Positions 47,234 through 59,300 of a stretch of DNA of 64,000 nt are shown in pieces. The position numbers and the translations under genes were made by a program. The stretch spans positions 2,511,635 to 2,575,634 of the forward strand of contig JAYKKR010000003.1 in the NCBI GenBank assembly GCA_036971615.1, written 5' to 3'. The stretch comes from Amyloporia xantha (taxonomy: Eukaryota; Basidiomycota; Agaricomycetes; Polyporales; Adustoporiaceae). Below the pieces are notes generated by a model. That model saw only the letters and a list, made by a program, of their open reading frames with translations, ran no database searches and had not been told where the DNA came from. Within the stretch, counting starts at the first letter, position 1. Each line of letters starts with the position of its first letter.

Positions 47234-49461
47234 CACCAACTTATGTAGACCTGATGCACCAACATGTTGGGTAGGCCCAAACGCGGTTATGCACCAGGCA
47301 GCGCATTGGCCTGGCTGTTGGTGCATCAGATGCTAGGGGCCAAATAGGGCAGGTGTAGTGTGACAGTAGCTGGTGTCGTATGGCTTATAAATCAGGCCAA
47401 AAGCGGAAATTCACATTAAATCTATAGCAGATGTGTATAATTCAAACTCAGCCAGTATGTAAGCATCCAAATAAGGAAGGTGGGCATGTATAGGCTCATT
47501 TTGATGCTTGTAATGGTGGCTATTAGAATCTGCTGCTTGTAATGGATTCTAATGAAACATATTACTATTGTATACCATTAGAATGCTTACAAATGGGGCT
47601 ATTCAAATATTGTAATGAAAATTGTATTGATCTAGGCTGGTAGAAGCTTGTATTGAATGCCACTGTTATATACCATTAGAATGCTTACAAATGGGGTTAT
47701 TCAAATATTGTAATACAAATTGTATTGGTCTGGGCTAATAAAATTTGTATTGGATGTATGCTTGTTATATATCAGTAAAAAGCCAAAAAAGTGGCAATTC
47801 CCAAAATGGGATTGACAAGTACATCTGCTTGTAGGCAAATGTGGATTTCATATGTTGGCTTTGTATGCTTGTATTCCTGGGCCTCTAGGCCTTTCCACTG
47901 ACCACACAGCCAATATAGAGCAATACAGATGCTGTATAACCATTTTCAGCCAAAATGATTTTCATACGCACCGCGTCTGAAAACATATTTTGTGTTTTCT
48001 GACTTAAGTAAGCGAGATATGGTGCTCAAACAAATTTTCCCATATCACTGGAGTGATGGTCTGCGACTTTCATTTATACCATATATGGTAATTTTCACTT
48101 TTGACAAACACTCTCCGTGCCCACAGGGTATATAAGTACACAGGACAGACATACAGAGTGTGTAACAGTCATCGAACTATGTCTAGATAAGTCTGTAACA
48201 TGTGTCTGACATGAGTCTTACATGAGTCTTACATTGGTCTTACATGAATGTTCATGTTTCACCACCCTGGTTATGCTAGTGTACGCACTTCAGTCACTCA
48301 TATCCTAGTATCAATGAACACTCAAACCAGTATATACTCAATGTGTACAAAGTGATTGAATGAGCTATGTATGTAGTTGCTGTTGTGAAAGACTGACCAC
48401 TGTTGAAGTGCACACAGAACAAGAGTGGTGAAACAAACTTGTGTAAGACTCATGTAAGACCAATGTAAGACCAATGTAAGACTCATGCCAAACACATATT
48501 GCAGACTTATCTAGACATAGTTCGATGACTGTTACACCCTCCGTATGTCTGCTCTATGTATCTATACATCCCCTGGACCTGAGGCAAGATTTCCAAAAGT
48601 GAAAATTACCATATATGGTATAAATGAAAGTCGTAGACAATCACTCCAGTGATATGGGAAAATTTGTTTGAGCACCATATCTCGCTTACTTAAGTCAGAA
48701 AACACAAAATATGTTTTCAGACGCGGTGCGTATGAAAATCATTTTGGCTGAAAATGGTTATACAGCATCTGTATTGCTCTATATTGGCTGTGTGGTCAGT
48801 GGAAAGGCCTAGAGGCCCAGGAATACAAGCATACAAAGCCAACATATGAAATCCACATTTGCCTACAAGCAGATGTACTTGTCAATCCCATTTTGGGAAT
48901 TGCCACTTTTTGGCTTTTACTGATATATAACAAGCATACATCCAATACAAATTTTATTAGCCCAGACCAATACAATTTGTATTACAATATTTGAATAACC
49001 CCATTTGTAAGCATTCTAATGGTATATAACAGTGGCATTCAATACAAGCTTCTACCAGCCTAGATCAATACAATTTTCATTACAATATTTGAATAGCCCC
49101 ATTTGTAAGCATTCTAATGGTATACAATAGTAATATGTTTCATTAGAATCCATTACAAGCAGCAGATTCTAATAGCCACCATTACAAGCATCAAAATGAG
49201 CCTATACATGCCCACCTTCCTTATTTGGATGCTTACATACTGGCTGAGTTTGAATTATACACATCTGCTATAGATTTAATGTGAATTTCCGCTTTTGGCC
49301 TGATTTATAAGCCATACGACACCAGCTACTGTCACACTACACCTGCCCTATTTGGCCCCTAGCATCTGATGCACCAACAGCCAGGCCAATGCGCTGCCTG
49401 GTGCATAACCGCGTTTGGGCCTACCCAACATGTTGGTGCATCATTAGTACATAAGCAGCTG
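47234..49461. mobile_element. Foldback element FB2 (2.2 kb, 7-bp TSD)
   Basis: A near-perfect inverted repeat with arms of ~1 kb (about 47,234-48,250 and 48,440-49,461) and a ~180 bp loop. Termini are CACCAACTTATGTA and, inverted, CAGCTGCTTATGTA; then TGATGCACCAACATG on both sides. Near the loop, GTCTTACA/TGTAAGAC motifs are tandem and GGTGGTGAAAC-type motifs occur, as in the FB1 loop. No open frame of useful length. TSD TGAAACT on both sides, and the uninterrupted site occurs twice elsewhere (46,890 and 50,236). Confidence 0.88.
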
Positions 49462-49468
49462 TGAAACT
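49462..49468 (+). repeat. FB2 target-site duplication, right
   Basis: TGAAACT, followed by AAATGCCGACAATGC, the continuation of the interrupted repeat unit. Confidence 0.8.
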
Positions 49469-49609
49469 AAATGCCGACAATGCCAAGCTCTGTGGTGCTC
49501 GCGCACGTATTCCCTCATTCATTTGTACACAGATCCACCAAGGGTGAAGCTCTCGGAAATACTTGAGTTCAATGTCCACTACATCTCCACTAATCCAGAT
49601 TAGGAGAGT

Positions 49610-50245
49610 CACCTTCGCCACACCATGACATTCACACGATGGTCGCATTCGCCACACCATCACCTCCGCCACATCATCGCCTTCGCGCAAGGATCGCCTT
49701 CGCCACACCATCGCCTTCGCGCAATGACCGCCTTCGCGCAACGGTCGCCTTCGCGCGATGGTCGCCTTCGCAATACTATGACATTCGCGCAATGACCGCC
49801 TTCGCGCAACGATCGCCTTCGCGCAATGACCACCTTCGCCACGCCATCGTCTTCGCGCAACGATCGCCTTCGCGCGATGGTCGCCTTCGCAATACTATGA
49901 CATTCGCGCAATGACCGCCTTCGCGCAACGATCGCCTTCGCGCAATGACCACCTTCGCCACGCCATCGTCTTCGCGCAACGATCGTCTTCGCGCAACGAT
50001 CGTCTTCGCGCAATGACCGCCTTCGCGCAACGATCGCCTTCGCCACACCATCGCCTTCGCCACACCATCGCCTTCGCCACACCATCGCCTTCGCACGATG
50101 ATCGCCTTCGCGCAATGACCGCCTTCGCCACACCATCGCCTTCGCGCAACGATCGTCTTCGCGCAACGATCGCCTTCGCGCGATGGTCGCCTTCGCCACA
50201 CCATGACATTCGCGCAACAGTCGCTTTCGCGAGCACATGAAACTG
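49610..50245. repeat. Minisatellite Y, right block
   Basis: Same orientation as the left block and denser: CGCCTTCGCGCAACGAT and CGCCTTCGCCACACCAT alternate, with a ~105-bp higher-order repeat (49,760-49,975). It ends in the GAGCACATGAAACTGAATGCC unit. Confidence 0.85.
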
Positions 50246-51540
50246 AATGCCGACAATGCATGTGATACTCGAGTTCAATGTCCACCACATCTCCACTAAT
50301 CCAGATTCGGGTGCTCTTGAAATCGTCCCGTAAGTTGCTTGTCAACTCTCTGCAAGGACAACTGAAAACTGTCGGTAAAGCAACATCTATGTTAGCACAC
50401 AGTTTGCGTGGTACATTCTGAATGTGCCCGCCAAAGCGTACTTTCCTTTTTTTGTAGAATTCTGGATAAAACATCGGGTTCTACATCTCGTTGTTGTCAC
50501 CAGCGTCAACGATCACACTATTGACCGTGATCTTTTTGTGCGTTCGTTGATTCTTCCGACGCTGTGGCTGCTGCTCTCAAGTTTATCAGTCGAGAGCTGA
50601 CAGAAAACGATCTATTGGCCGATGGTGTGGTATGTGATGCCCACCATGTTGAGAGTAGTGTCTAACCTTTTCGTAGTGAGAATATGTCTGCGCCATGCTG
50701 GAGGATCTACGTGCTGACAATGCTCACCTCCATCATGCTCTTGCATGTGTTCCTCTTGTTCAATTCTTACATGGTGCCAACACTTTCATTCACTGGTGTG
50801 GGGCCTGAAGCGGGAGAGACACAGGACAGAATTTGGAATGAGGCTGAAGGATATTGAAAAGGATTACGTTGGAACCCGGCTGTAGTCACACCGACCATAG
50901 CATGCATTGTGCAAGGGCTATTTGTACCGACTGGGTGCCTTGCTGGACGATCCTTAAAGGAGACATGATGCAGTAAAAGCAGCTCCTCATGTGCTAGTAT
51001 GCGACAAAGTGCATATGTTCTGGATACATAAATTTGTACCATTTACCAAGATCTTGATATCTCAGCAAAACACTCTCATCAAGATATATATGTCTGGCTA
51101 AGACGACGGAGATGTTTCTAAACCAGCACGAGCAATGTCAGAACCTAAGACTGGATGATTGGGCCAGCCGCTATGCTCTCACCATCAGGTCATAGAATCG
51201 CTGAGGATTATTCCGGAGGTGCATGGACCTCTGAAGTGAGCGTGCTGTTAGTGTTGGTGGTTGCGGGTAAGGGAGATGCATTTCTTCAAACGGTGATCAA
51301 CTTTGATACAGCCGGTGACATTGGGAGTCTTATATTATTCTTAGTACAGCGGCCTTCGAATGCAAGTTGGCAGTGAAATTCGTATGAAAATGATGTCACA
51401 CTAGCGGTGACTTAAACAGACATAACACTCCATCCTAAGGAAGGAGAGACCTCGTGTCTTCCTTGACAAGTTTGCTGAGGGCGTAGTTCGCACCTATTCT
51501 GAGGCATTGTACCTGTTTGTAGGCTGAATGACGCGACGAT
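50246..51540. other. Relic sequence between minisatellite Y and module 2
   Basis: It includes direct repeat X, right copy (about 50,590-50,890), and gene-like remnants: VLLKSSRKLLVNSLQ (50,311 on) and KFISRELTENDLLADGVV (~50,570-50,630), neither recognised. From 50,900 to 51,540 I see nothing definite. Confidence 0.45.
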
Positions 51541-51600
51541 TATAGGGAGTTTTTCTAAATGGGTTGGGGTAAATCTAGGGTTTTCCTAGGGATCTTGAGT
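51541..51600 (+). repeat. G-rich junction sequence, copy 2
   Basis: TATAGGGAGTTTTTC then TGGGTTGGGGTA, matching the junction at 26,544 with small gaps. It sits just before the first P2 palindrome and may mark the left end of module 2. Confidence 0.4.
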
Positions 51601-51610
51601 GGTGAACCAT

Positions 51611-52664
51611 GGAATAGCGACCAGAAACGCTATTCCATAAATATGCACCCTCAACTGACATGAATTGACAAGTGACAAAAAGTTACGGACCTTAAATGTA
51701 CATAGGCAAAGTGAGCAGAAACCACGGAATAGCGTCCTTGAACGTTATTCCGTGATGTAATGGCATTGACAGGCGAAGACAAAGACATGATGAAATGGTG
51801 GAATAGCGTTCACGGACGCTATTCCATGGTTATGAACCATTGAGTGGTGATAACAAAGATGAGTGGAAACCATGGAATAGCATTCAAGGACGCTATTCCA
51901 TGAACACGCACCACTAATTTACATAAAGACAGCAAAACCCAAGGAACAGGAACCCTATTCAGGGATAATTTGTCTTTGATTGATGACAAAGAAGATATGA
52001 TGAAGTCGCGGAATAGCGTCCTGGGACGCTATTCCATGGGTAGTGTCCCTGGAGGGCAATAATAAATACGAGTCAAGCTGTGGAATAGCGTCCTTGAACG
52101 CTATTCCATAAATACGCATCTTTGGTTTATATAAAAACAACCCAGTGGAAATGATGGAATAGCGTTCCAGGACGCTATTCCATGAACACGCACATTTAAT
52201 TTATATAAAAACAATAAAGTAGCAATCATGGAATAGCGTCCCTGGACGCTATTCCATGAACACACATTTTGGATTCACATAAAGACAATATCATTGAAGG
52301 AGCAGAACCCTTATTCAGTGATTATGTGTCTTTGACTGATGCCAACGAAGACATGACAGATCCGTGGAATAGCGTCCTGGGACGCTATTCCATGATTGCT
52401 ACTTTATTGTTTTTATATAAATTAAATGTGCGTGTTCATGGAATAGCGTCCTGGAACGCTATTCCATGAATACGCACCGTTGATTTATACAAAAATAATA
52501 AAGTGGAAACTATGGAATAACGTCCTAGGACGCTATTCCATGATTATGCGCCTCTGTCTGATAAAAATAAAGACATACTGAACTCGTGGAATAGCGTTCA
52601 GGGACGCTATTCCACGGAATGCGACGGGGGGGAATATGTGGAATAGCGTCCGTGTCGCTATTCC
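51611..52664. repeat. P2 palindrome array upstream of module 2 (thirteen copies)
   Basis: Palindromes GGAATAGCGTCC-NN-GGACGCTATTCC, often extended by CAT/ATG to ~30 bp, at 45-140 bp spacing. Sequence differences between copies are often compensated on the other arm or sit in the centre. A spacer with its palindrome is duplicated in inverted orientation (52,186-52,240 against 52,385-52,445). From 52,670 to 53,218 no repeats or genes are seen. Confidence 0.9.
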
Positions 52665-53218
52665 AACGATTATAGGGATCAGTGACGTTCAAAAGTACAT
52701 ACATGAACATACTCACATGGTTGTCAAATAAAATACATTGGCTGAGACAAGACATGTTTTAATAATTAGGCGCCAGGAAGGCAGACAAGAAAGCGAAGGG
52801 AATATGGAGAAAGATGGATGTTGTAGAATATGTGTATTTGATCGGGGATATGGATAATTAGCCAATGGAAGGCCTATGATAAGGAGACCTTGTGTACTGG
52901 GTGAGGCGGGCCATGTGGTGATGGGGATGCAGAGACGCTATTCCCATGTCAAAACTAAATGATGTGATGCGCGGAGGATGACATATATAGATGAGAAGAT
53001 GATGCGTGTGACAGGGCGCATCAAGGAGAGAACCGGAGAATAAGCAAGATAGAATTGAATGAATCTGGGGATCTGAGGATCTGAAAAATAGTCTGGGAAG
53101 AGCTTGAATATATTGAGATGTGGCGAGGGCTTCTGAAACGTAAGATAGAGGAATAGTGTTATAAGAGAGAGGGGAAGAGGAGACGAAATGCGAAAAGAAT
53201 ACCTATCCCCGTATCCCA

Positions 53219-53592
53219 ATGGCGACGATCTCTGAGGAGGAATACAATGAGCACATGTACCATGTGGCATGCCTAGGGTATGCGGGACTGCGAGTGGAGT
53301 GGGAGTGGGGAGTTGCGAGCAGAGGGACGGAACATCCGGCGGAGGTGTGGTACGAGTGGGCTCAACGAGTCCTATGGTACGGTGTGAGTGATTGTGTCAA
53401 CAACAGTTATGTGGAAGCTGACCTATATTACTTGGGCAGTACATGGTGCTAATGGGTACGCTGAGGTCGCATAACCCAGGGATGATCATCTACCAGGTGC
53501 TTGGGATCTACCGTCCGTTGGTTGAACTTGCGGCGGAGATTGTTCAAGACATGGAGAATGAAGCAAGGATGGAGGACGTCCAAGCTGACTGA
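53219..53592 (+). CDS. Module 2 small protein C1
   Basis: Two exons (53,219-53,383 and 53,440-53,592) give 105 residues with an intact frame. No known domain. It shares GLRVEWEWG...WYEWAQRVLW with C2 (GLELEWKQ...WLEWAERVLW), followed by a helical C-terminus (LVELAAEIVQDMENEA). The splice site falls right after RVLW in both genes, which supports common descent. It lies between two P2 arrays, on the same strand as C2, A2 and B2. Function unknown. Confidence 0.6.
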
Positions 53593-53741
53593 TGGTAAGC
53601 AACAGTTTATTAGATGTATGAATGTATGAATAATTATTAGTAGGATCACCGTAGCATTCGTGTAGAAGGGTAAAATGTGCATGTGTCATGCACAGAAAAG
53701 ACTATATTTAATAGTTTAGTATGGGATGAAAAGTGTGACAG

Positions 53742-53927
53742 CGCGGAATAGCGATCACGATCGCTATTCCGTAACATCTCGACGTTGGATACCCGAGGAA
53801 TAGCGTCCCAGGACGCTATTCCGTGTAATCTCTATCTCGAAGATATCAGGAATAGCGTCCCAGGACGCTATTCCGTGATATTCTGATATCGGATATCACA
53901 GGAATAGCGTCCCAGGACGCTATTCCG
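53742..53927. repeat. P2 palindromes between C1 and C2 (four copies)
   Basis: At ~53,742, 53,797, 53,850 and 53,901. The first has a different centre (GCGATCACGATCGC) that is still palindromic. The rest of 53,593-54,357 holds no certain gene; an in-frame extension of C2 upstream to 54,133 is possible. Confidence 0.85.
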
Positions 53928-54357
53928 TCATTCTATCGCTCGATCGGCCAATCGATCGAGATATGAACGGGTGATCGGAGCGCACAACAGGACATGATTT
54001 ATTGTGGGGTTTTTTTAGTATGCCGTCTTCACATAGAAATATATTGAGGGATGCAGATAGCCTCTCTCGTTGCGTATTTCGGAGACATTAAACATTCATT
54101 ATTTACAACATGAAGTGAATTGTGTCTAAATTATGTACGTGCAGAGCGTTGTGGACACGAACCATGTTGATGGTCGCGAACGGCCTCATTTTTGCCTGTA
54201 TGCGGATGCACGTGTGATGTTGCATCAAGCTTCTGTCAAACAGCCGTGTGTTCAATTCGGTGATGGAAAGGCATGGGCGCTAAAAGGAGACGTATATGAA
54301 AGCCAGCGGTGGGTCGGAAGACGTACTTTCAGTCTTTTTGTCCTCATCATATCCACC

Positions 54358-54769
54358 ATGACAGGCAACAATCCGTTCCGCCTCCCTGCGAACACGCTCG
54401 TTGGAGTGTGTGGTATGGTCACGAAAGGTTTTGACGGCCTCGAGTTGGAATGGAAGCAACGACCTATGGCGCAGCCGTTCGTGTTCTCTGCGATGTGGTT
54501 GGAGTGGGCGGAACGTGTCTTGTGGTGTGCAGTAAGTCCATAGAGAGGTGTTTGAAGGCTATGGACTTACATGGAATTGACAGGATATGGCACGATTTGG
54601 AATGGCGGTGCTTTCTGGTATATATGGTGCGCGCGATGCGGACGGGATTCCGATCGGGAAATACAGGGAGATCATCTCGTTAGCGCATGACATCAAGTCG
54701 ATGAGTCCTGCTGTGCTTCCGGGACAGCTGAGGATGTTGGAATCGGTGAAGAAGGGGTCGAAGCTGTGA
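54358..54769 (+). CDS. Module 2 small protein C2
   Basis: Exons 54,358-54,531 and 54,584-54,769 give 119 residues, frame intact. It is a paralogue of C1 by the GL.(L/V)EW and EWA(E/Q)RVLW blocks and by the intron position. The C-terminal half (MARFGMAVLSG, YREIISLAHDIKSM) is helical. The start MTGNNPF is chosen for similar length to C1; an upstream in-frame ATG at 54,133 would add 75 residues with no match in C1. Function unknown. No equivalent is seen in module 1. Confidence 0.6.
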
Positions 54770-55275
54770 GAATGTACTGGTATGGAATAGTGGAGTCGTA
54801 GAGTGTGCGTTTGATGTACTATGCGCAGCATGTGTCTACTGTAGTGGAGGAGCCGAGCAGCTGGGTGCAATCTGACATTGTTTGGTTGAAAAGGAAATGG
54901 ACGACATGATGCTACCGGACATTATAAATGGTTGGGAAGGAGAACATGTCGGTGAACCGGTAGCATGTGTATGATACAAGTCGGATGAGGGAAAAATATA
55001 TTGAAAGGTGACTATGTAGATGTATGTGATAGAGGGAGGGAATATGGGAGTCCGAGAAGTACGGAGAAGGATGAGAAGTGAGAGATGGTGAGAGAAGATG
55101 CGCCGAAGTGATCGAGCCAAGAGTGTGGGAAAGAATGACTATATTGGGCGCAGCCGCGCGCGCCGGCGCTGAGCGGCCTTCCCGAATTGGTGTTCGCGCT
55201 GTTGGTCTACACATCCACATACTAAATCCATTCGCTCACTGCTTCCATTCTAAAATCGAAACTCTTGAGTCCAAG
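54770..55275. other. A2 upstream region
   Basis: No palindrome or gene is seen. It presumably contains the A2 promoter. A GC-rich patch (GCGCGCGCCGGCGC) lies at 55,155. Confidence 0.4.
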
Positions 55276-56117
55276 ATGCCTCCGAAATCGAACGCTGCGA
55301 CGGCGGGGCCGAGCGCCGCGAAGGCGAAGCCTGCAGGGCGGAAAGCGGGCAAGGCCGTTGAGGGCGCCAGCGCGGAGGGGTCGGGAGCGGCGGCGGGGGC
55401 AAAGGGGAAGAAGAAACCTGCTAAGAAGCGCAAGGACGAGGAGGAGGATCAGGAGGAGGAAGTCGAGGTGAGTTAGGGAATTTCTTGGGAGGGAACGAAT
55501 TCGCTGATAGATGAGGGGCGCAGGTCATGAAATTCGAGCCGGTACCTGAGGAAACGCTCGAGCTCGACCGTCTCGCGACGCAGCACCGGCTCGGGTTCGC
55601 GCGAATCGACATGCTGGAGACGGAGGCGTACTCGCCTGTTTTCGGCGGGGAAAATCTTCGTCCTATGGTGGTCAAGCAGCGGGACGGCCTGGAGGAGAAC
55701 CTCAATGTTAACGGAGTGCACAGCTATGCGAGCGACTCGCAGCTTCCCCTGGCGGTGTATCCGGAGGACCTGGACATGGAGCCGAGTCAAGACGAGTTGG
55801 GCGGCATCAACCTTCCGAAGCTCAAATTCAAGACGAGCGGGTACCAGATCATGGCGTGCGGTGGGCAGCATCGTCACGCCGCTGTGAACCACATGGTCGA
55901 GAAGCTGCGCAAGAAGATCGAGGTGTACGAGAAGGACCGCAACAAGCTCGAGAAGAAGCTCGAGGCGGGGAATGCGAATGCGCAGGCGAAGGACCAGCGG
56001 ATCGCGAACAACATCGCCGACACCGAGAAGAAGATCGAGGAGCTTCGTTGGTGGGCGTGAAGCTCTACGACCGTCGTAAGTATACGCGTATTTTTATTTT
56101 TATTTTATTCGACGGTA

Positions 56118-56364
56118 TGCGGAATAGCGTCCTGGATCGCTATTCCGTATAACGCCGCTCCATCGATATTGCGGAATAGCGTCCCAGGACGCTATTCCGC
56201 GACGCACGCACATACACGTGGTGCGGAATAGCGTCCCAGGACGCTATTCCTCATCCTCACGCTGGTCGATATAACATGGAATAGCGTCTCGGGACGCTAT
56301 TCCGCACCGCGTGTATGTGCGTGCGTCGCGGAATAGCGGGAATAGCGTCCTGGGACGCTATTCC
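56118..56364. repeat. P2 palindromes in an A2 intron (five copies)
   Basis: In intron 56,076-56,432, at ~56,119, 56,171, 56,222, 56,277 and 56,337. The last is preceded by a truncated half-unit (GGAATAGC GGAATAGC), suggesting a slip or insertion. Confidence 0.88.
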
Positions 56365-59300
56365 GCGACGGCCCCTCTTCGTCTCGACTTAATAATATAA
56401 TTTATCGGCGCTGACGATTTCATTTTTTGCAGGCGCTCTCGAGAACAACCGCAGTCTCTCGAAGCATCTCTCGCGCAACGAGGTCAAGCATCGTTATGGC
56501 GAGACACACGAGGAGCTGCTCGTGTCGAGGCTCGCTGTGCTGGAGGAGTACCTCAAGCAGGGAGAGACGTTTTTCGAGAACAAGGTCAGGGGTCTGAAGG
56601 ACGACAAGCTGAACTCGCGCACCAATCGCATCCTCTCGAACTTCCACATTGTGCGCATGTTGTCCCATATGAACAAGATGGGTTCATACTGGCGTCGACA
56701 GGAGACCTTCACCATGAAGTTCTTGTGTTCGCTGGTGAACATTCACGCTGCGGTACGTTTGTCTTGTCATATAATTTCTTTTATTCTCACTCAATCATTC
56801 CACACAGCATTTCGCCGTCATTTTCGACATGAAGCACCTGGAGCTGTCATGCATCGAATCGGCGAGCGAGAATTTCCCATCGCTCGAAGAGGTCTCGACG
56901 CTCATCAAGAATCTGGAGAAGGCGCAAGAAACGCTATCTTCCGCTGAGTACGCCAAGCTCCCTGAAGTCGAGACGGCCAAGAAGTGGCTTCAAGACATCA
57001 AAGGAGGCAAGGTGGGAGAGCTCCAGATCTTCAAGGACAGGGACACGCTGGATGGCCTAGACACGGTATTCAACATGTTCTTTGGACCTTCCCTCCCTTG
57101 GATCGGTGTGAAAGAGGGGACATACATCAAGAAACTCGAGGGATATCGCACCAGGGTCATCAGTTGGCTCGATGAGCGGCTGGAGATTATGGTCAAGAAA
57201 GGTGAGGTCAGCGAAGCACACGCCGATCGAGTGCTCGCGCGGACGTTCGTTTTACTGTCGAGGCAGAGCGATATCCATCGTTCGCCTCCGCTGCCACTGC
57301 TCTGCGCGTCGATGATGGCAGCCATCAACCAGATGTTCCTGCGGACCCCGCTGGCACAGCAGGAGGTGAGTTTGTTTGCTCTTTTCCCTAATGTGTTCCA
57401 CTGATGGGCGCTTCTGTAGGTATGTGGGTACTTCGAAGGCTTGTGGTGGTATTACCGTGGCAAGAACTCGCGGGATCAGATCATGAACGACGGCTCGACA
57501 TGCATTTACAACGCTGTCCGCTCGGTTCCGCACATCCGCGCTCGCGAAGCGTATCATAAGGTGCGTGGATACGATTATGATTAGCATTAAGTACATTTGT
57601 GCTGACATGTGCATGGGCTCGCAGATCGCGCAGGTCCTCATCGACTTTTGCCCTCGATCGATGACGCGCCTGGAGTGCGATCTGATCGAACTCGCTATTC
57701 CGCGAATTACAGACAAGACGAAGGTGGAGCAGATGGTGCAAGCCGAAGACGCAGACAGTACACTCTGGACGATTTACAAAAAGGAGCCATGGATGTCCGA
57801 CAGGAACCAGTCTGACATTGACAACTGTCATGAGTGGCTGCTGCCGCACCTGAAGAGGAACGAGACGGACCGCGCGGCGAGGGCGAAGATGCTGACGGAA
57901 AGAAAAGCGGGATTCCGTCCACCTCCTGGGGGTCGTCTGGGACTGACATCGCACCCACGCATCGCAGGGCTGCTGATCCGCAGCCATCCGCCGAAATGGC
58001 TTTGCGCTGCGATGATCGTGGAAGAGGACACGGTGACCAGCTACCGTCACAAGACGATGCACGCGGACACGTTGGATCTGCGGGAGGCTCTGCGAACTGC
58101 GATCGAGAGCAGCATCGAGCCGCAGAGGGAGTGGAACGAGGAAGAGAACCGGATGTGCAACATGCCGACGGCGAAGTTCCACTTCTGGGACGAGACGCTC
58201 CTGGAACAGACGACAGGTAAGAACAGGCCGATCGCTCGTGAGTGGCCTACGGGAGTGAAGGGGGGTTAGAGGGGTTGAGGGCGCTGGATCGAATCAAGTC
58301 GACGGCGCATTATCGCCAGGAGGTGCAGTCGATCATCCGTTCGATTGAACGGATGTCTGTTGCACGACTTCCACCTGCCAACCACAACCGGATTGTGGTC
58401 TCGGACGAACCTGGAGCTGTTGCGAAGAAGCGTGAACAGCCAGCTGTTGCGCGAGAGGTGTACATCGCGACGAGACTGCTGGCGAAGGTAAGCGAAATGG
58501 TTGTGAGACGCGATGGGGAGGTATGCTGACTTCGAACGACGGCAGGTGCTCGACATCAACGCCAATCGTAATGTGTGGGACCAATACGACTTCGAAGGCG
58601 ACAAGCCGCAGTTCGACTTGCAGGACGTTGAATACGGACGATATGTCCACAGCAACCATTCGACATATTCTGAAGGGATGGCTGGCGAGTCGAATGTGAG
58701 GACATGCACATGTATTACACAATATTCTAAAATTCTAACTATGGTGAACAGCTGCTGAAACGATGACGAGCGTATACAGCAACACCAGGCGGGAAACGGC
58801 GCCTCCCAAGCAAAACATCACGCTGGTGGTCAAAAAGGAGCCCACAGGCGACGAGGGGGCGGAAGTGACAGCGGCGAAGAGAGCGAAGAGGGAGGGACGA
58901 AGCATGACAAGGCGGCTTACGGGAAAGGCAAGCGGAAGGCCACGAAGAAGGTTGCAAGGGCATATTCCGAGCGACGACGACTTGTCGGACGTGGAACCGT
59001 CGGAGGGTGCGTCCGAGGGCAACGAGGGAGAGTCCGGGATTGGAGAGCCGACGGAACCTGTGGAAGAAGAGGAGGAGGGGGAACCTTCTGACGAGGAGGA
59101 GGGGGAACCTTCTGACGAAGAGGAAGGGGAGCGTTCGGAAGAAGAGGAGGGGGCACCTCCGGAAACCGAGATGGAGTCGGAGCACGGGGATCAGCCAGTC
59201 GAGGAGCCTGGAGCGATGGAAGTCGACAGCACGGGCGGAGAGGTATCCACCGCGACGGATGGGGGCGATGGAAGGGGAGACGAAAGACATCACCCCAGCT

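Noticed and set aside
49421..50474. Open frames rich in REGDRCAK / RNDRLRAT repeats
   Set aside because: Translation of minisatellite Y; unit length happens to avoid stops in several frames.
51611..52664. P2 array as a CRISPR array
   Set aside because: Repeat length fits, but spacing varies from 45 to 140 bp, repeats are full palindromes with variable centres, copies also lie in introns, and the host is a eukaryote without cas genes here.
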